Source: Conchocele bisecta
Lineage: Eukaryota; Mollusca; Bivalvia; Lucinida; Thyasiridae
Reading direction: 5' to 3'
Assembly: GCA_029237695.1 (NCBI GenBank)
Contig: CM055278.1
Location: forward strand, 72,593,188-72,657,187
Length of the DNA: 64,000 nucleotides
Both the position numbers and the translations under genes were made by a program. Positions 36,629 to 46,273 of this stretch are shown in pieces (within the stretch, counting starts at the first letter, position 1; every line of letters begins with the position of its first letter). Below the pieces are notes generated by a model. That model made no database searches. It was not told the origin of the DNA and saw only the letters and a list, made by a program, of their open reading frames with translations.

Positions 36629-37345
36629 TTAAAGGTACATGCCCACGCAGCAGGTTACACTGTACTACTACTTTTCATCTTCTGTCATGCCTTATATGAG
36701 CCATTTGTCTACCCACTAACGAGTTATTTTTAATTACGGCGCGTGTTAATTAGTGTTAAATCGCATTTTATATGCCGCGACCAGAAAGGGTATTTTCCGA
36801 CCTCGTGCTATTTTTACCAACACGCGTCACGTGACACGGTCAATCATATCACATCTTTGACATGCGCAGTGAAGTATCGGAAGTTGAAAAGAAAAATCTC
36901 TGTTCGAGTCCGAATCTAAATATCCACGTAACTCTTTCCATTTGGTGATCTGGTCGCCAATATTAACCACTCTCTCTCTCTCTGTACTGCCTGTCCCTCA
37001 GCCATTTCGCCTTTTTTTTGGCCGACGCCGTTTCATACAATTTCCGTCCTGGACGTTTCGACATGTTGATATTCTTGTTTACATATTGGGAAGCCTACTG
37101 GCGCGCGTAGTATACTGCGCATGCGCACCGCAAGCCGTGATGTGAAAGTCGTCGTCCCCGCACATTATCAAAATAGACTGTTACCGCCGCACGTCGCTAA
37201 CAGTACATTGGTAATTAATAAATGATTATATTTGTATAGCGGGCACTCGTAATATTTAGAACTGGTGGAATAGTGACATAATTATACACTTATTTAATTC
37301 CTATAAAGAACATTTTGTGCCTACTGCGTGGGCATGTACCTTTAA
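36629..37345. mobile_element. TIR element, GTACATGCCCAC family, longer copy with different interior
   Basis: Left CTTAAAGGTACATGCCCACG and right GCGTGGGCATGTACCTTTAA are near-perfect inverted ends. The right 170 bp match the family, but 36700-37150 is unrelated GC-richer sequence with a partial reading frame on the minus strand. Confidence 0.65.
36955..37064 (-). pseudogene. Basic reading-frame fragment inside the TIR element
   Basis: ATG at 37062-37064 opens MSKRPGRKLYETASAKKKAK then WLRDRQYRERE, and the frame is lost in a (GA)n microsatellite at about 36960; another frame stays open beyond it. The Lys/Arg-rich start resembles short DNA-binding-type N-termini in invertebrate gene families, but I cannot name it. 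It may be captured host sequence carried by the element. Confidence 0.3.
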
Positions 37346-37375
37346 CCGGTGTAAAATATACCAAAAGACGATATT

Positions 37376-37768
37376 TCAGATTTTTGAATTATTGGCATCC
37401 AAAATAATTTTTGATATTTCAAATCCCAACTCGTCCTCTTCATCAATCGTCAACTGCATGTTTGACGTATTAGTACTTTCGTCAACAAACGCAGATCTCC
37501 CAAATATTTCATCGTAATAATAGTCGTCATCACTATCTGGTTTTCAGCGCATGCGTCCATCCTCAGCACCACCATCAATGTCTTCAATCGAGAAGACTTC
37601 CCTTCCGCCGTCTGTCCCACCGTCTTGGTCTCCAATTCGGAAGAGTTCCCTGTCAGGAATGTCAACAGAACCATCGTCCTCTTCATTCAGTGAACCATGG
37701 CTGGTCATCGATGACTTGCGTCGTTCCTTTATGTACACCCAACAGCACCAACTTGAGAAATGGTGCAA
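37376..37768 (-). pseudogene. Acidic reading frame broken by one TGA
   Basis: 131 codons in one frame with an in-frame TGA at 37544-37546. Asp/Glu-rich: LNEEDDGSVDIPDREL, IEDIDGGAEDG, then DSDDDYYYDEIFG and TIDEEDELGFE. The start MHHFSSWCCWVYIKERRKS is Cys/Trp-rich. It lies immediately downstream of the TIR element in a GC-richer patch. Family unrecognised. Confidence 0.3.
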
Positions 37769-37904
37769 TTTTCGTAATTTTCTGCAAAATATTTAATATT
37801 ATAAAACCGTGAGGCTGTTCTCTACTACTAGTGTTAAAAGGGAAGGTAATATGATATAGTGTCCCATAATATGCACCCATCCTGATGTGGGTCTACACTA
37901 ATTA

Positions 37905-38205
37905 ACATTTATCCAGTCACCACAGTGCGTATGTGCCGTGAAACACGGTGCCGTGAAATATTTTTGGTATCCTGTCAATACGACCTAATCACTGCGTATG
38001 AATATGTGCGGTGGATGGGATTTCTTTTTGCATTTTAAAGCCATTAGTATGTGTTGACGGGATAAATAGAATAGTAGGTTAGTGCCGTGAATGGGAAAAA
38101 ATATCTGGCGCGGCTCGGAAACGGGATGTGCCCGGCAGAGCCTCGCCCATCCCGTTTCCTAAGCCTTGCCAGATATTTTCCCCATTCACGGCACTAACCT
38201 ACTGT
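37905..38205. mobile_element. Foldback element, GTGCCGTG family, copy 4
   Basis: CAGTGCGTATGTGCCGTGAA through CACGGCACTAACCTACTG, same orientation and layout as 476-745. Confidence 0.75.
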
Positions 38206-38448
38206 TGTCTATATATGTGTATTATCATAAAACAATATATTCAATTCCATGACCACCCTATTGTCGGCTGGAAATGAAAATAAATCACATGACAAACACG
38301 TTCACATTTCAGAAGACCAGGTTACGCAAGTAAATCGTGTACATGGCAAAACACATCAGCTGGCAGTGGATTTCCTTTTACGGACTACTTTTGACCGATC
38401 ATGAATATCTGCTTGATTTAGTGTGGTGAACTCTACATGTATGCTCAC

Positions 38449-38554
38449 CCGCGCCGTTTGAGACACATCACCAAGGCAACGATAACCACAATCACTAGAA
38501 TGACGATGATCACTACGATTGCCACAGCGCCGCTGGACGAACCACTTGGCGATT
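38449..38554 (-). CDS. Exon encoding one transmembrane helix of a membrane protein
   Basis: 106 nt between acceptor CTTTGCGTTCCAG and donor GTGAGC. Encodes a Ser/Gly linker (SPSGSSSG), a 24-residue helix composed almost only of Val, Ile, Leu and Ala, and a stop-transfer MCLKRR. This is the classic layout of the transmembrane exon of a type I cell-surface protein. Neighbouring exons were not found, so the gene probably extends beyond long introns, and the viral block at 39 kb would then lie upstream of, or within, this gene. Confidence 0.5.
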
Positions 38555-38759
38555 CTGGAACGCAAAGAGTAGTATATAGGAAGTTAAAATGATACCACCA
38601 ACCTACACAGTGTCCCTACACTCCCTTTGCAGTCCCACACCCCTCGAATTTGTGTATAAACTGAATAGACAAAAAGTGCGGACCACCTATAGAATACAGA
38701 GCCAAGTTAGACAACTGTGTACTTTCTAAAGCGGGTCGTCCTTGTCAGAGTTGTCTCTT

Positions 38760-39245
38760 CTTATACCATTTGGTCAGATTAATTAATTAAATATTTAATT
38801 AATTATTTAATTATTATATTTGCTAACATATAGGAATTATGAAAATATTAATTAATTATTTTATTAATTAATTAATTATTTAATTATTATATTTGCTAAC
38901 ATATAGGAAGTACGAAAATATTAATTAATCGTTTTATTTATTACTTAATTATATAAAACTGAACACCCCCTATTATTATATAGAAAATATAATAATTATT
39001 TAAATAATTAATTAATTAATTATTAAAAAAAAAGTATATTTGCTAACATATAGGAAGTATAAAAATATGCCTGTGAGAATTTTTTTCGGATGAAGAAAAA
39101 ATTATGAGAAAATTATTCCGCCTCAACTGATTAGCGGTGTAGAAAAGCTTCATATAACTAGAGATCATTATTAATTAATTAATTAATTAATTAATAAATT
39201 AATAATTTAAAAAATATATATTTGCTAGCATATATATGGTATTGG
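38760..39245. repeat. TTAA-rich tandem repeat at the left edge of the viral block
   Basis: Runs of TTAATTAATTAA with TATTTGCTAACATATAGGAA recurring near 38817, 38888 and 39040 and a variant at 39222. Possibly the terminal region of element copy 1, but no matching inverted copy was seen. Confidence 0.6.
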
Positions 39246-39378
39246 TGCTGCTCCCGAATTCAATTAGAAATTTGGGGTTGGTGTTGTAACTTTTCCTCCC
39301 ACTTTATCACCCAGTTTTAACCTAAATTTATCCCAATCAATATTCTCAATCTTGGGGAGGGTGGCACGTGCTTTCGTT

Positions 39379-40799
39379 CTAATAGTATTTTTTAAATCGA
39401 GACATCTCCTCCACCACCAACTCAAATTCAGTGTCCGATATATTGTTATCGGCCAACGCTTTGGACACGATAACGTCGATGCTATTTTTCTTAGACCTCG
39501 CGAGAACCGATATTCTGTCGTGCTTTCTACTTTTATTTTCGAATTTCCTTCCCACCACTCTGAACGCCATACATAACAACCCCGACCCAGTGGCTACACT
39601 ACTCAAACCCGCGGCAATAGGAATTGCCACGATTGTAGATAACAATGCAGCGGTTCCGGCCCCACCCATTATAGAAATTGCTGCCAGCACGGTGCTCACC
39701 CCCTCCACTATATTTGCCGCTCTTCTATATTTTTTAGCATTTACCCTCCGAGTTTCCCCCTCTTGTTTTAGAATATCCTGCATCTCTATGATATTGTCCA
39801 ACCTAAAATCTGAACTTATTTCGCCAAAAATCAACAATGTCACAACAGTAGAAGAACTCGCTGGGCTAGCGACTTTCGTAACAAAGTTAATAACACTACC
39901 TTCGGAAAGTCTAATTGGATCATCACCGGCGAACAAAACCACCCCTGAACTCTGTCCAGCGAGATTAGCGGATCCGCCCACCCGTTCTTCCCCATCCACT
40001 ACGAGATTTGTGATGACCGCGCCCACAGGTTTACAACTAGCATTAAACGAACAGACCGCCATTCGTCGAACCGTACCTGGAGATGTCATGACGTATCCCC
40101 CATATATATTGCTCGCTTTGGCACCGAATGAATATTCATAGGCCCCCTCATTTAATGTCTCCCGCTTCTCAGCCCAAACTGTTATGACACGTTTTTGTTG
40201 TTGCAATAACTTAAACTGCTCTACAGAGTTGTCCAACAATGCGGCAAGCTCCTTGATAGCGGTATGGGCTTCAACACGAACCTTTTCGGAAGAAACCTCA
40301 ACCGTTTTATGAGAGTCTTTGCGAACGAGGCTTATTTTTCCCCCATCGCGAAAAATCATTCATGAATGGCTCTGATAGATCGAACCACTCGCTCTCCTAA
40401 CGCTTCTAGACCAGTCTGTGTCTCTACCCGCAATACCCCATATGCTTCCGTAAGATCCGTCTTTGCTTTTACACGAAATTCGGTTATTTGTCACCCTAGT
40501 TCAGTAAGTGATGCATGATCCTCTTCCCCAACTTGGATTATTTTCCTGCCGAGATCGTTAAGTCCTATATGTGCCTCTTCGCGAACTTGTGCAGTTGCCG
40601 TCAGGACGTCTACTCTAAGCTGTGCTATACTCCAGTGAATCTCGTTTGTGGCGTCCAAAATAGTTCTATTGATCAATGATCTGGTTTTTCCGGTAGTTAA
40701 AAAGTCGCTCTCTGTAGGTTCCAAATTCTTTGAATTTATATCTGTCACCCAATCGCGATTGAAATTGGAAGAACTACATGATCCGTATATACTCCTCAT
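39379..40799 (-). pseudogene. Copy 1 gene: coiled-coil/hydrophobic surface-type protein, broken
   Basis: Two frames of one gene: 40799-40491 (start MRSIYGSC) ends at an in-frame TGA, and after a frameshift near 40360 the frame 40359-39379 continues for 326 codons. The N-terminal part has repeated amphipathic units (VREEAHIGLNDLG, VGEEDHASLTELG) predicting a coiled-coil stalk. A middle Ser/Thr/Gly-rich portion follows, then two hydrophobic segments (STVLAAISIMGGAGTAALLS, IVAIPIAAGLSSVATGSGLL) and a conserved tail (SVLARSKKNSIDVIVSKAL). A stalk plus globular part would fit a fibre-like role, but the hydrophobic hairpin fits a membrane protein better; function unknown. No counterpart is visible in copy 2 because the window ends. 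Confidence 0.55.
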
Positions 40800-40856
40800 A
40801 ATAATTAATATTAAGAAAATTATAAAATTAAATTATAATATTGGGGGCACCTATAC

Positions 40857-41543
40857 TCAATTGGAAATTTCTAGGACGACCGAAATCGGGTAATAGTTCT
40901 TCAACTCTCTCGCTTGATCATCAAGAATAGAGACCGTAAATTCGTGGATATGTCCCGATTCCAAAACTTTCATCTCGGGACGTGGGAAGTCTAAGGTCAC
41001 AGTCTCCCCAAAGAAACAATCACTGGCTTGCACGGTTTTCAGTAATGTGCTGGGAGATCCGTCAAACATGTTGTACGATGTGTTCACCCGATCCAGGTGT
41101 ACCCTGAGATTTTTCGTGAAGGCCAAGTCCACCGGGTTATCACCGACGTACTCACCCGAGACAAACACTCATTTATTTGCGGAGCATGTCTCTCTAAAAC
41201 CGAGTTGAATATCCAACATCGGGGAGATCATTATCTGGTGGTCTGGGCTGATGGTCATTGTTGCAAGTCCGGTAGTCTTCGATACTGTGAGGTTGACTAT
41301 ACCGTCAAGCTCTGTGGAAACAAAGTCTATGAGCTGTCTTATTCCCCACAGTCCGTGAGGCAGCTTTACACCTACTTGTTGTCCATCATTCACATAGTAA
41401 AACCCTTCGCTCTTCCCCACATTCTGCCACCCAACCGTGAAGGTGATTGATCTGAGACCTACCCGGCGTTTACCGCAGCAGTTGTCGATTGACTTCTGAA
41501 GTTCACAACTCTCTTTTTGAACGTTAGTGATAGTAGCAAACAT
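40857..41543 (-). pseudogene. Copy 1 gene: conserved small structural-type protein, one stop
   Basis: A 229-codon frame interrupted only by a TGA at 41169-41171. Starts MFATITNVQ; later motifs are FTVGWQNVGKSEGFYYVN, NMFDGSPSTLLKT and the end YYPISVVLEISN. Beta-rich with no transmembrane segment. Homologues as I recall occur beside similar genes in cnidarian and molluscan genomes. By position next to capsid-type genes it could be a minor capsid (penton-like) protein; this is inference. Its homologue begins at 63925 in copy 2. Confidence 0.55.
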
Positions 41544-42436
41544 GGTAATATACTTTCAAAAGATGTTGGGTTCAATTCTGTTTATGTTTGAAATTTATTA
41601 GATATCCAGGATATTAGAGATATATAGTATTCACTGTAAAAGATGGTGTAACGCTACGGTTTAAAATACCTCGTGTTAGGTCGGCAAGACATATGCGTCA
41701 CAATGGATGGGGACAAGTTCGAAGCCCGTTTTCTAGATTTGACCTACGAGTACACAAACCCCGTAATAACTGGCAATATCGATGTGAACAACGCAGCTGT
41801 GGTGGCGTGGAAGACAACACCGATGGATTGGTGGCAAAACCAATTAAACTTTGCAGTGTGATGCGCGAGCTCTGGGTGTGGGTTTTCATCCGAAATCGTT
41901 GTTTCAATTTCATTTTTACTATCAGACACGGCGCGTTCTAGCGGAAATGAAAACACCTCTTCCTCAAGACTCCGCTTTTAACTGGCAATCCAACACCTAC
42001 GACTCTAGGGCCTTCGCTAAATTGTGCAACGAGTTTGGGGTTTCACCGACAACATATTTCAGACAAAAGGTGGACAAGCCTAACTTTGGTCTAGGTAGGT
42101 TCACAATGTTTTGGACACCCGCCGGAGATTATAGGTTAGATCATGGAGGGCGGGTGAAACCTTTCTTCAGTGAAAAAGACGCATTCACACACGTCGCAGA
42201 CATATCTGGAGCGTGGACAACATTTGACACCGTCTCCTCTCCGGTGGACCTCCTGGCGGCGATCAAGCGGTATCAAGACGTTTTGCAGAATACCAGCACC
42301 CCAGTAAACTATAAATTTGCAACAGGTCTTTATCTGGCGCCGACCAATATGATACGAAGAGACGACCCGGTTTACGGTTACAATAATAAGATCGTAATCG
42401 CCACGTAAACGAGAACCTGAACACGGGTATCATCAA

Positions 42437-42520
42437 GAACACCCCCAAGACGGTCGGGGTCAAGAGCACCCCCAAGACGACCGGGGTCAAGAGCACCCCC
42501 AAGACGGCCTGGGTCAACAG
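42437..42520 (+). repeat. 24-bp in-frame tandem repeat, 3+ units
   Basis: GGGGTCAAGAGCACCCCCAA units encode GVKSTPKT. Copy 2 has no such repeat at the matching place. Confidence 0.75.
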
Positions 42521-42569
42521 GGGTGAGGGTAGAAATTCAAATAAATTTGAAAAATATTTCATAAAACCC

Positions 42570-42640
42570 CCAATTCACGAATTGGATACACCCACCCCAG
42601 TACAAAGCGCACCAGCAAGTTCCCCCAATTCACGAATTGG
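42570..42640. repeat. Two palindromes CCAATTCACGAATTGG
   Basis: Identical 16-mers at 42570-42585 and 42625-42640, both preceded by CCCC, inside the linker coding sequence. An extended imperfect form is at 42737-42763. Part of a set scattered over the viral block. Confidence 0.85.
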
Positions 42641-42833
42641 AACAGGAGCGGGAACTAGTGTCTCGTCAAGTTCCACCTCCGCTCCAGCTCAGGAACGGCA
42701 TGTTCCAAAAGAACTTGATGCACGATCAAGTTCCCCCAATTCTTCGAATCGCGATGGGATTGGAACAGGAACGGGAAGTACAACACACGAGGAAGAGAAA
42801 TTAGGGCTCGTCGTCGCCCTCGTGGTGATCGTA

Positions 42834-43250
42834 CTACTTGGGCTTTGGTTTTAGGAACTCTCGGGCGGAGAATAGTAGAAGACCTACGATCGCCACGATT
42901 AAAGTATTTTTGGCGAGCCATCCTGCCGTTTTTGATAATATAGATAACAAGTAGGAGACGACACTTCCGATCAACCCAGGCAGAGCGGCACCCACCTTTC
43001 CGGCTAATTTAGCCTCGAGATTGGCGAGGGCATTTAGTAATTTTTTTAACCACTCCTTAACTCCACCGGATGCAGGTGCGGGTGCTGGTGCGGGTGATGG
43101 AGCGGGTGCTGGCGCTGGCGCTGGCGCAGGTGCGGGTGCTGGTGCTGGTGCGGGTGCTGGCGCGGGTGTTGGCGCGGGTGCTGGCGCTGGTGCAGCCGCC
43201 GAACCGCCTACGAGCAGCTCGATAGCTAGAACTATGGTCGATATAGTCAT
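42834..43250 (-). pseudogene. Copy 1: Pro-Ala hinge and amphipathic/TM half of the membrane-associated protein
   Basis: C-terminal half of the gene that starts at 44242: a hydrophobic segment (MTISTIVLAIELLVGG), a long (PAPA)n hinge, GGVKEWLKKLLNALANLEAK leading into an amphipathic/hydrophobic stretch (GAALPGLIGSVVSYLLSIL), then a TM helix and basic tail EFLKPKPK. In copy 2 this is continuous in sequence with the N-terminal half, so the ATG at 43250 is not a true start: a 4-bp indel relative to copy 2 just upstream shifts the frame. Such an amphipathic-plus-TM architecture could disrupt membranes during entry or release; this is inference only. Confidence 0.6.
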
Positions 43251-44299
43251 GCCGAGAGCTGCGAGGATGCTATCGTGACGCCCTGCTCTCTGAACAGAGT
43301 GCGAAGTCGCTCACCGAGTGTCGTCTCCTTGTGCAGAACCCTCGAGATTGTTTCGCGGATCCGACTGATTTGGGTGTTGAGAGCCTCATGGTTAGTCGAG
43401 GCAGCCTCCACGCGAGCTGCTCTTTCATCCCGCAACTTTTGCAGTCGTTCGTTAATCCGCTCGGTAGATTCTCTATCGTCACCGGCTTCCCCAAGTTTTC
43501 TTTCTTCTAGCGCGATATATTCATCCAGCGCCGTGAGTTTGGAGAGGTTATGGACCAATTCACCCAGGACTGTTTGCATAGCCCTATCGAGGCCCCGGAG
43601 TTCGCGAAGAGGTAACGGGGGGTCATCGTTCGACCCTTGGTCGAGGTTGAGTATTCCATCTATTTCGTTTTCGTTGATCTCCATTGTGCGAATCGCGTCG
43701 GTGACTACACGAGGGATCTCGCTGAGCTCGACAGTTTCTATCGCGGCGGCCGTCTTTGCCATCATTTCGTCGGTAGACTGTAGGGTCCTTACAGCGCGGG
43801 CCGGCATAATTGTTTTACCACGCTTCCAATCCGTGAATCCTAGTTCGCTCCTTACAATTTCACCACCACCCCGGGTTCCGGCAATGGTGTTCAGCGATAG
43901 GGGTTTTCCGGTATTCATGTTGATGTTCGGGATATTTGATGCTTTTAGTCGCAACCTACCACGCCGATCCAATTCGAACTTGGAGTAGTCGCGACCGACA
44001 GATGGGACCACACATTTTTCTGCCAAACTTTTGCAGTAGTCGTCTATAGTTGACTTGACTAATTCCTGACTTAGACTAATGGTGTTGGTAGCGCCACCTA
44101 TTTCCCCCAATTCATGAATTGTAGGTTGATTCACTATGAAGGACGTTTCGTCATCGATGTCATTATCGATGGCATCATCGATGGCATCATCGCGAAAATC
44201 GTCTCGGTCGACTTCGTCCATGCCAATATCGTAACCATCCATATTTAACGCTGTATTAAAGAAAAAACCATACGGGTTTAATAGAGTATTTAGTTTCAT
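43247..44299 (-). pseudogene. Copy 1: acidic/coiled-coil half of the membrane-associated protein
   Basis: Preferred start is the ATG at 44242 (MDGYDIGMDEVDRDDF), matching MTDYDIDMDE in copy 2, rather than 44299. An acidic head is followed by a copy-specific domain (about residues 35-150 with RRGRLRLKASNIPNINM and GGGEIVRSELGFTDWKRG), then a conserved region TLQSTDEMMAKTAAAIE, a coiled coil (ESTERINERLQKLRDERAA) and RVLHKETTLGERLRTLFREQ. The 43247 stop comes from a frameshift relative to copy 2. The divergent spacer to the capsid gene (44243-44306) is only 64 bp and probably holds both promoters. Confidence 0.6.
44107..44121. repeat. Palindrome CCAATTCATGAATTG
   Basis: Variant of the CCAATTCACGAATTGG motif, again after CCCC, inside the acidic/coiled-coil gene at the border of its copy-specific domain. 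Confidence 0.8.
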
Positions 44300-44306
44300 C
44301 GAAACT

Positions 44307-45453
44307 ATGTCTTCAAGTCAATATGGCTGCAAACTCAATCCATACCGCCGACTGCGGGAGCCCCTTGGGGCGAAAGGTGTGAGACAGAGCGTCGTTATTA
44401 CGAACAACCCATCGACGATCGACCAGAACCAGCAGCTGTTGGTCCGCTTCCCCAACCTCGGAGCTAGCGACGTCATTATGCCGGGGACTGTTCGCCTCGC
44501 TTTCACTATTTCGCTGACGTCGACAGACGTGGACCGAACCGTCGTTCAGAACCTGGGTCGCGCCATCGTCAAGAAGACCATGATCAAGATTTCTGGTAAT
44601 GAGGTGATGTCGATCGACGACAGCGACGTCTACCATTGTTATCAGGACCTGTGGAAAACAGAGCAAGAGCGCGAAAATGCGGCCTATCAGGGTATTGACA
44701 CCAGCAAAAATAAGAACGTAACCAGACTTAGAATCGGGGCTGGTAACAAGGCAGATAACGACGCGAGCGACAACGCGATCGCGGCCGCTTAAGGCAACCG
44801 CTTCTACATCCCGTTCGACTTCGAGTTGCTGGAGAGTCACATGCCCTACTATCAGAGTGCTTTGGCTGACCGGCTCGAATTGTGAACTATCGTTCAACGA
44901 CTACGGCCGAGTTCTCATAGCCACCGACATGGCATCGACGTATGCGATCGACAATGTTTCGCTGGAGTACGACATGGTCACGATGCCCGAACTCACGCGA
45001 TTGATCAGAACATAGTACTACGGGCGCGTTGCCATACTTTACGACCAAGTTCTTCGCCATCGCAAGATGACGAAAGACAAAAGTGACATATTGTGGAATA
45101 TTAATGTCAACGTACCCGCCCGCTCGATGAAAGGTATACTGATGCTGTTCGATGAGCGTTGGTTCGAGCTCTGGGCTAGAAAAAGCGACAAATTCTATAA
45201 TCCCAAAATCACAAAGGTAGAGGTGACGATCGAGGAAGTTCCCAATCAACTCTACAGCACGGACCTGCAGCTCTCGAACGTCTCCCTCGCGCAGTTCCTG
45301 ACTAGCAAATACGAGTTATGGTTAGACATGCGAGTCAGCGACGACGACCAAATGCACGGTAGTGGACGCCAAGTTGAGAACGCTAGCGAGGGTGTGACGA
45401 TCCAGATAACCAAAGAGGCGGATGGAGATCGGCCATTGAACGTGTATCTATGA
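44307..45453 (+). pseudogene. Copy 1 candidate major capsid protein, broken
   Basis: Frame starts MSSSQYGCKLNPYRRLREPL and runs with VRFPNLGASDVIMPGTV, VQNLGRAIVKKTMIKISGNE and DVYHCYQDLWKTEQEREN. In-frame stops at 44790-44792 and 44883-44885; later frames carry YAIDNVSLEYDMVTMPELT, ILWNINVNVPARSMKGILML and a conserved end at 45453. About 30 residues present in copy 2 are missing near 45270. Full length would be about 420 residues. Placement directly before the packaging ATPase and a beta-rich sequence suggest the double jelly-roll major capsid protein of this lineage; I did not verify the fold. Confidence 0.55.
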
Positions 45454-45473
45454 CGCACAACTCAACATCGAAG

Positions 45474-46171
45474 ATGGTCGATACGTCTCAGCACTCTACT
45501 GGTTTAATAAAAAAATCTTCTAACGATTTATTAATAAATCAATCTAGCGATTTATTAATAAATCAACACCAATTCACGATTGGAGATTTAATTCTACCTT
45601 CAAACTTTAAAGTTTGTGATGCCCACTCTGCCATAATATGTGGGCAGACAGGATGCGGAAAAACAATTTTCATCCTCGACTTGCTCGAGGGGTCCTACCG
45701 CGATATCTTTCGACACATTGTGATCCTGTGTCCCACTGTGCGGCACAACGATACTTATCAGTGGCGCCCATGGATATGGACCGACCCTGAGGTATACGTT
45801 ATTGACCCCGGCGACAGGCTTCACGATTGGCTGCGTGGTTTATACCAAAGATTGCTGGGCGATCCCACCTTGACGACTGCTCGGCCAAGGCGGCGATGAC
45901 CAAAAAGAAGGACATGCTCTCCGAGCTCACATTTTCTGGCCGCCAGGCGGGGCAAAGCGTATGGATCTCCACTCAGAAGTACAACGCCGTCCTCAAGGAT
46001 CTGCGCGAGCAAACGAAATGGGTCGCCCTTTTTCACTGCAAGGACCGAGACTCATTCGATGACTGTCTTCGAGAGGAGCGCCTGCAGGTTAGACAGATGC
46101 TTTCGGAAACTAAGCACGCCAAGCTTCTGCTAAAGACTGATCAACCAACTGCTTACAAAGTTATTAACTAA
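45474..46171 (+). pseudogene. Copy 1 FtsK/HerA-type genome-packaging ATPase, broken
   Basis: Start at 45474 (MVDTSQHS) agrees with copy 2. Walker A is AIICGQTGCGKTIFILDLLE. At about 45870 an 11-bp gap relative to copy 2 removes the Walker B region and shifts the frame; the downstream frame resumes KDMLSELTFSGRQAGQSVWI and QKYNAVLKDLREQTKWVALF, containing the conserved sensor glutamine/arginine regions. A further 24-bp in-frame gap lies near 46076. The N-terminus has 30-40 extra bases holding palindromes that copy 2 lacks. The protein would pump genomic DNA into the capsid. Confidence 0.8.
45525..45616. repeat. Cluster of four palindromes in the ATPase N-terminus
   Basis: GATTTATTAATAAATC at 45525-45540 and again at 45549-45564, CCAATTCACGATTGG at 45569-45583 and CAAACTTTAAAGTTTG at 45601-45616. 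Only the third is present at the homologous place in copy 2. Confidence 0.85.
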
Positions 46172-46273
46172 TTAGTAACTGCTGAGCAAATGCTTAACAA
46201 TGCTGAGCAATTGCTGAACAATGCTGAAGAAATGCTTAACAAATGTTGAACAAATGCTGAACAATGGTTAACC
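46172..46273 (+). repeat. AATGCTGAACA short tandem repeat
   Basis: About nine 10-13-bp units (AATGCTGAGCA, AATGCTTAACA) between the ATPase and the next gene. Copy 2 has a homologous array at 59127-59240, so it is an old component of the element. Confidence 0.8.

Larger units (their letters stand above)
41703..42854 (+). pseudogene. Copy 1 gene: large conserved protein with C-terminal TM, two frameshifts
   Basis: Starts MDGDKFEARFLDL at 41703; the frame breaks near 41860 after WQNQLNFAV, continues in another frame to 42405 (ending NNKIVIAT), and shifts again into the frame that runs to 42854. Conserved blocks also in copy 2: FYYQTRRVLAEM, SPVDLLAAIKRYQDVLQN, TGLYLAPTNMIRRDDPV. The tail is a low-complexity Ser/Thr/Pro region with a 24-bp triplication (GVKSTPKT units) and ends in a membrane anchor, LVVALVVIVLLGLWF. 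Family present in other invertebrate genomes to my knowledge, function unknown; probably a virion component. Confidence 0.6.

Noticed and set aside
38760..39250. Terminal inverted repeat of copy 1
   Set aside because: TTAA-rich repeats are present but no inverted match was found at the other end; a weak direct resemblance to CACCCTATTA units is not convincing.
41097..41450. Plus-strand ORFs opposite minus-strand viral genes (also 39431-40141, 43275-43988, 44313-44897, 55100-55870)
   Set aside because: Antisense shadows; the opposite strand carries the conserved protein.
43247..43250. ATGA overlap of two minus-strand frames as translational coupling
   Set aside because: Copy 2 shows the two parts are one gene; the overlap is created by a 4-bp length difference in copy 1.
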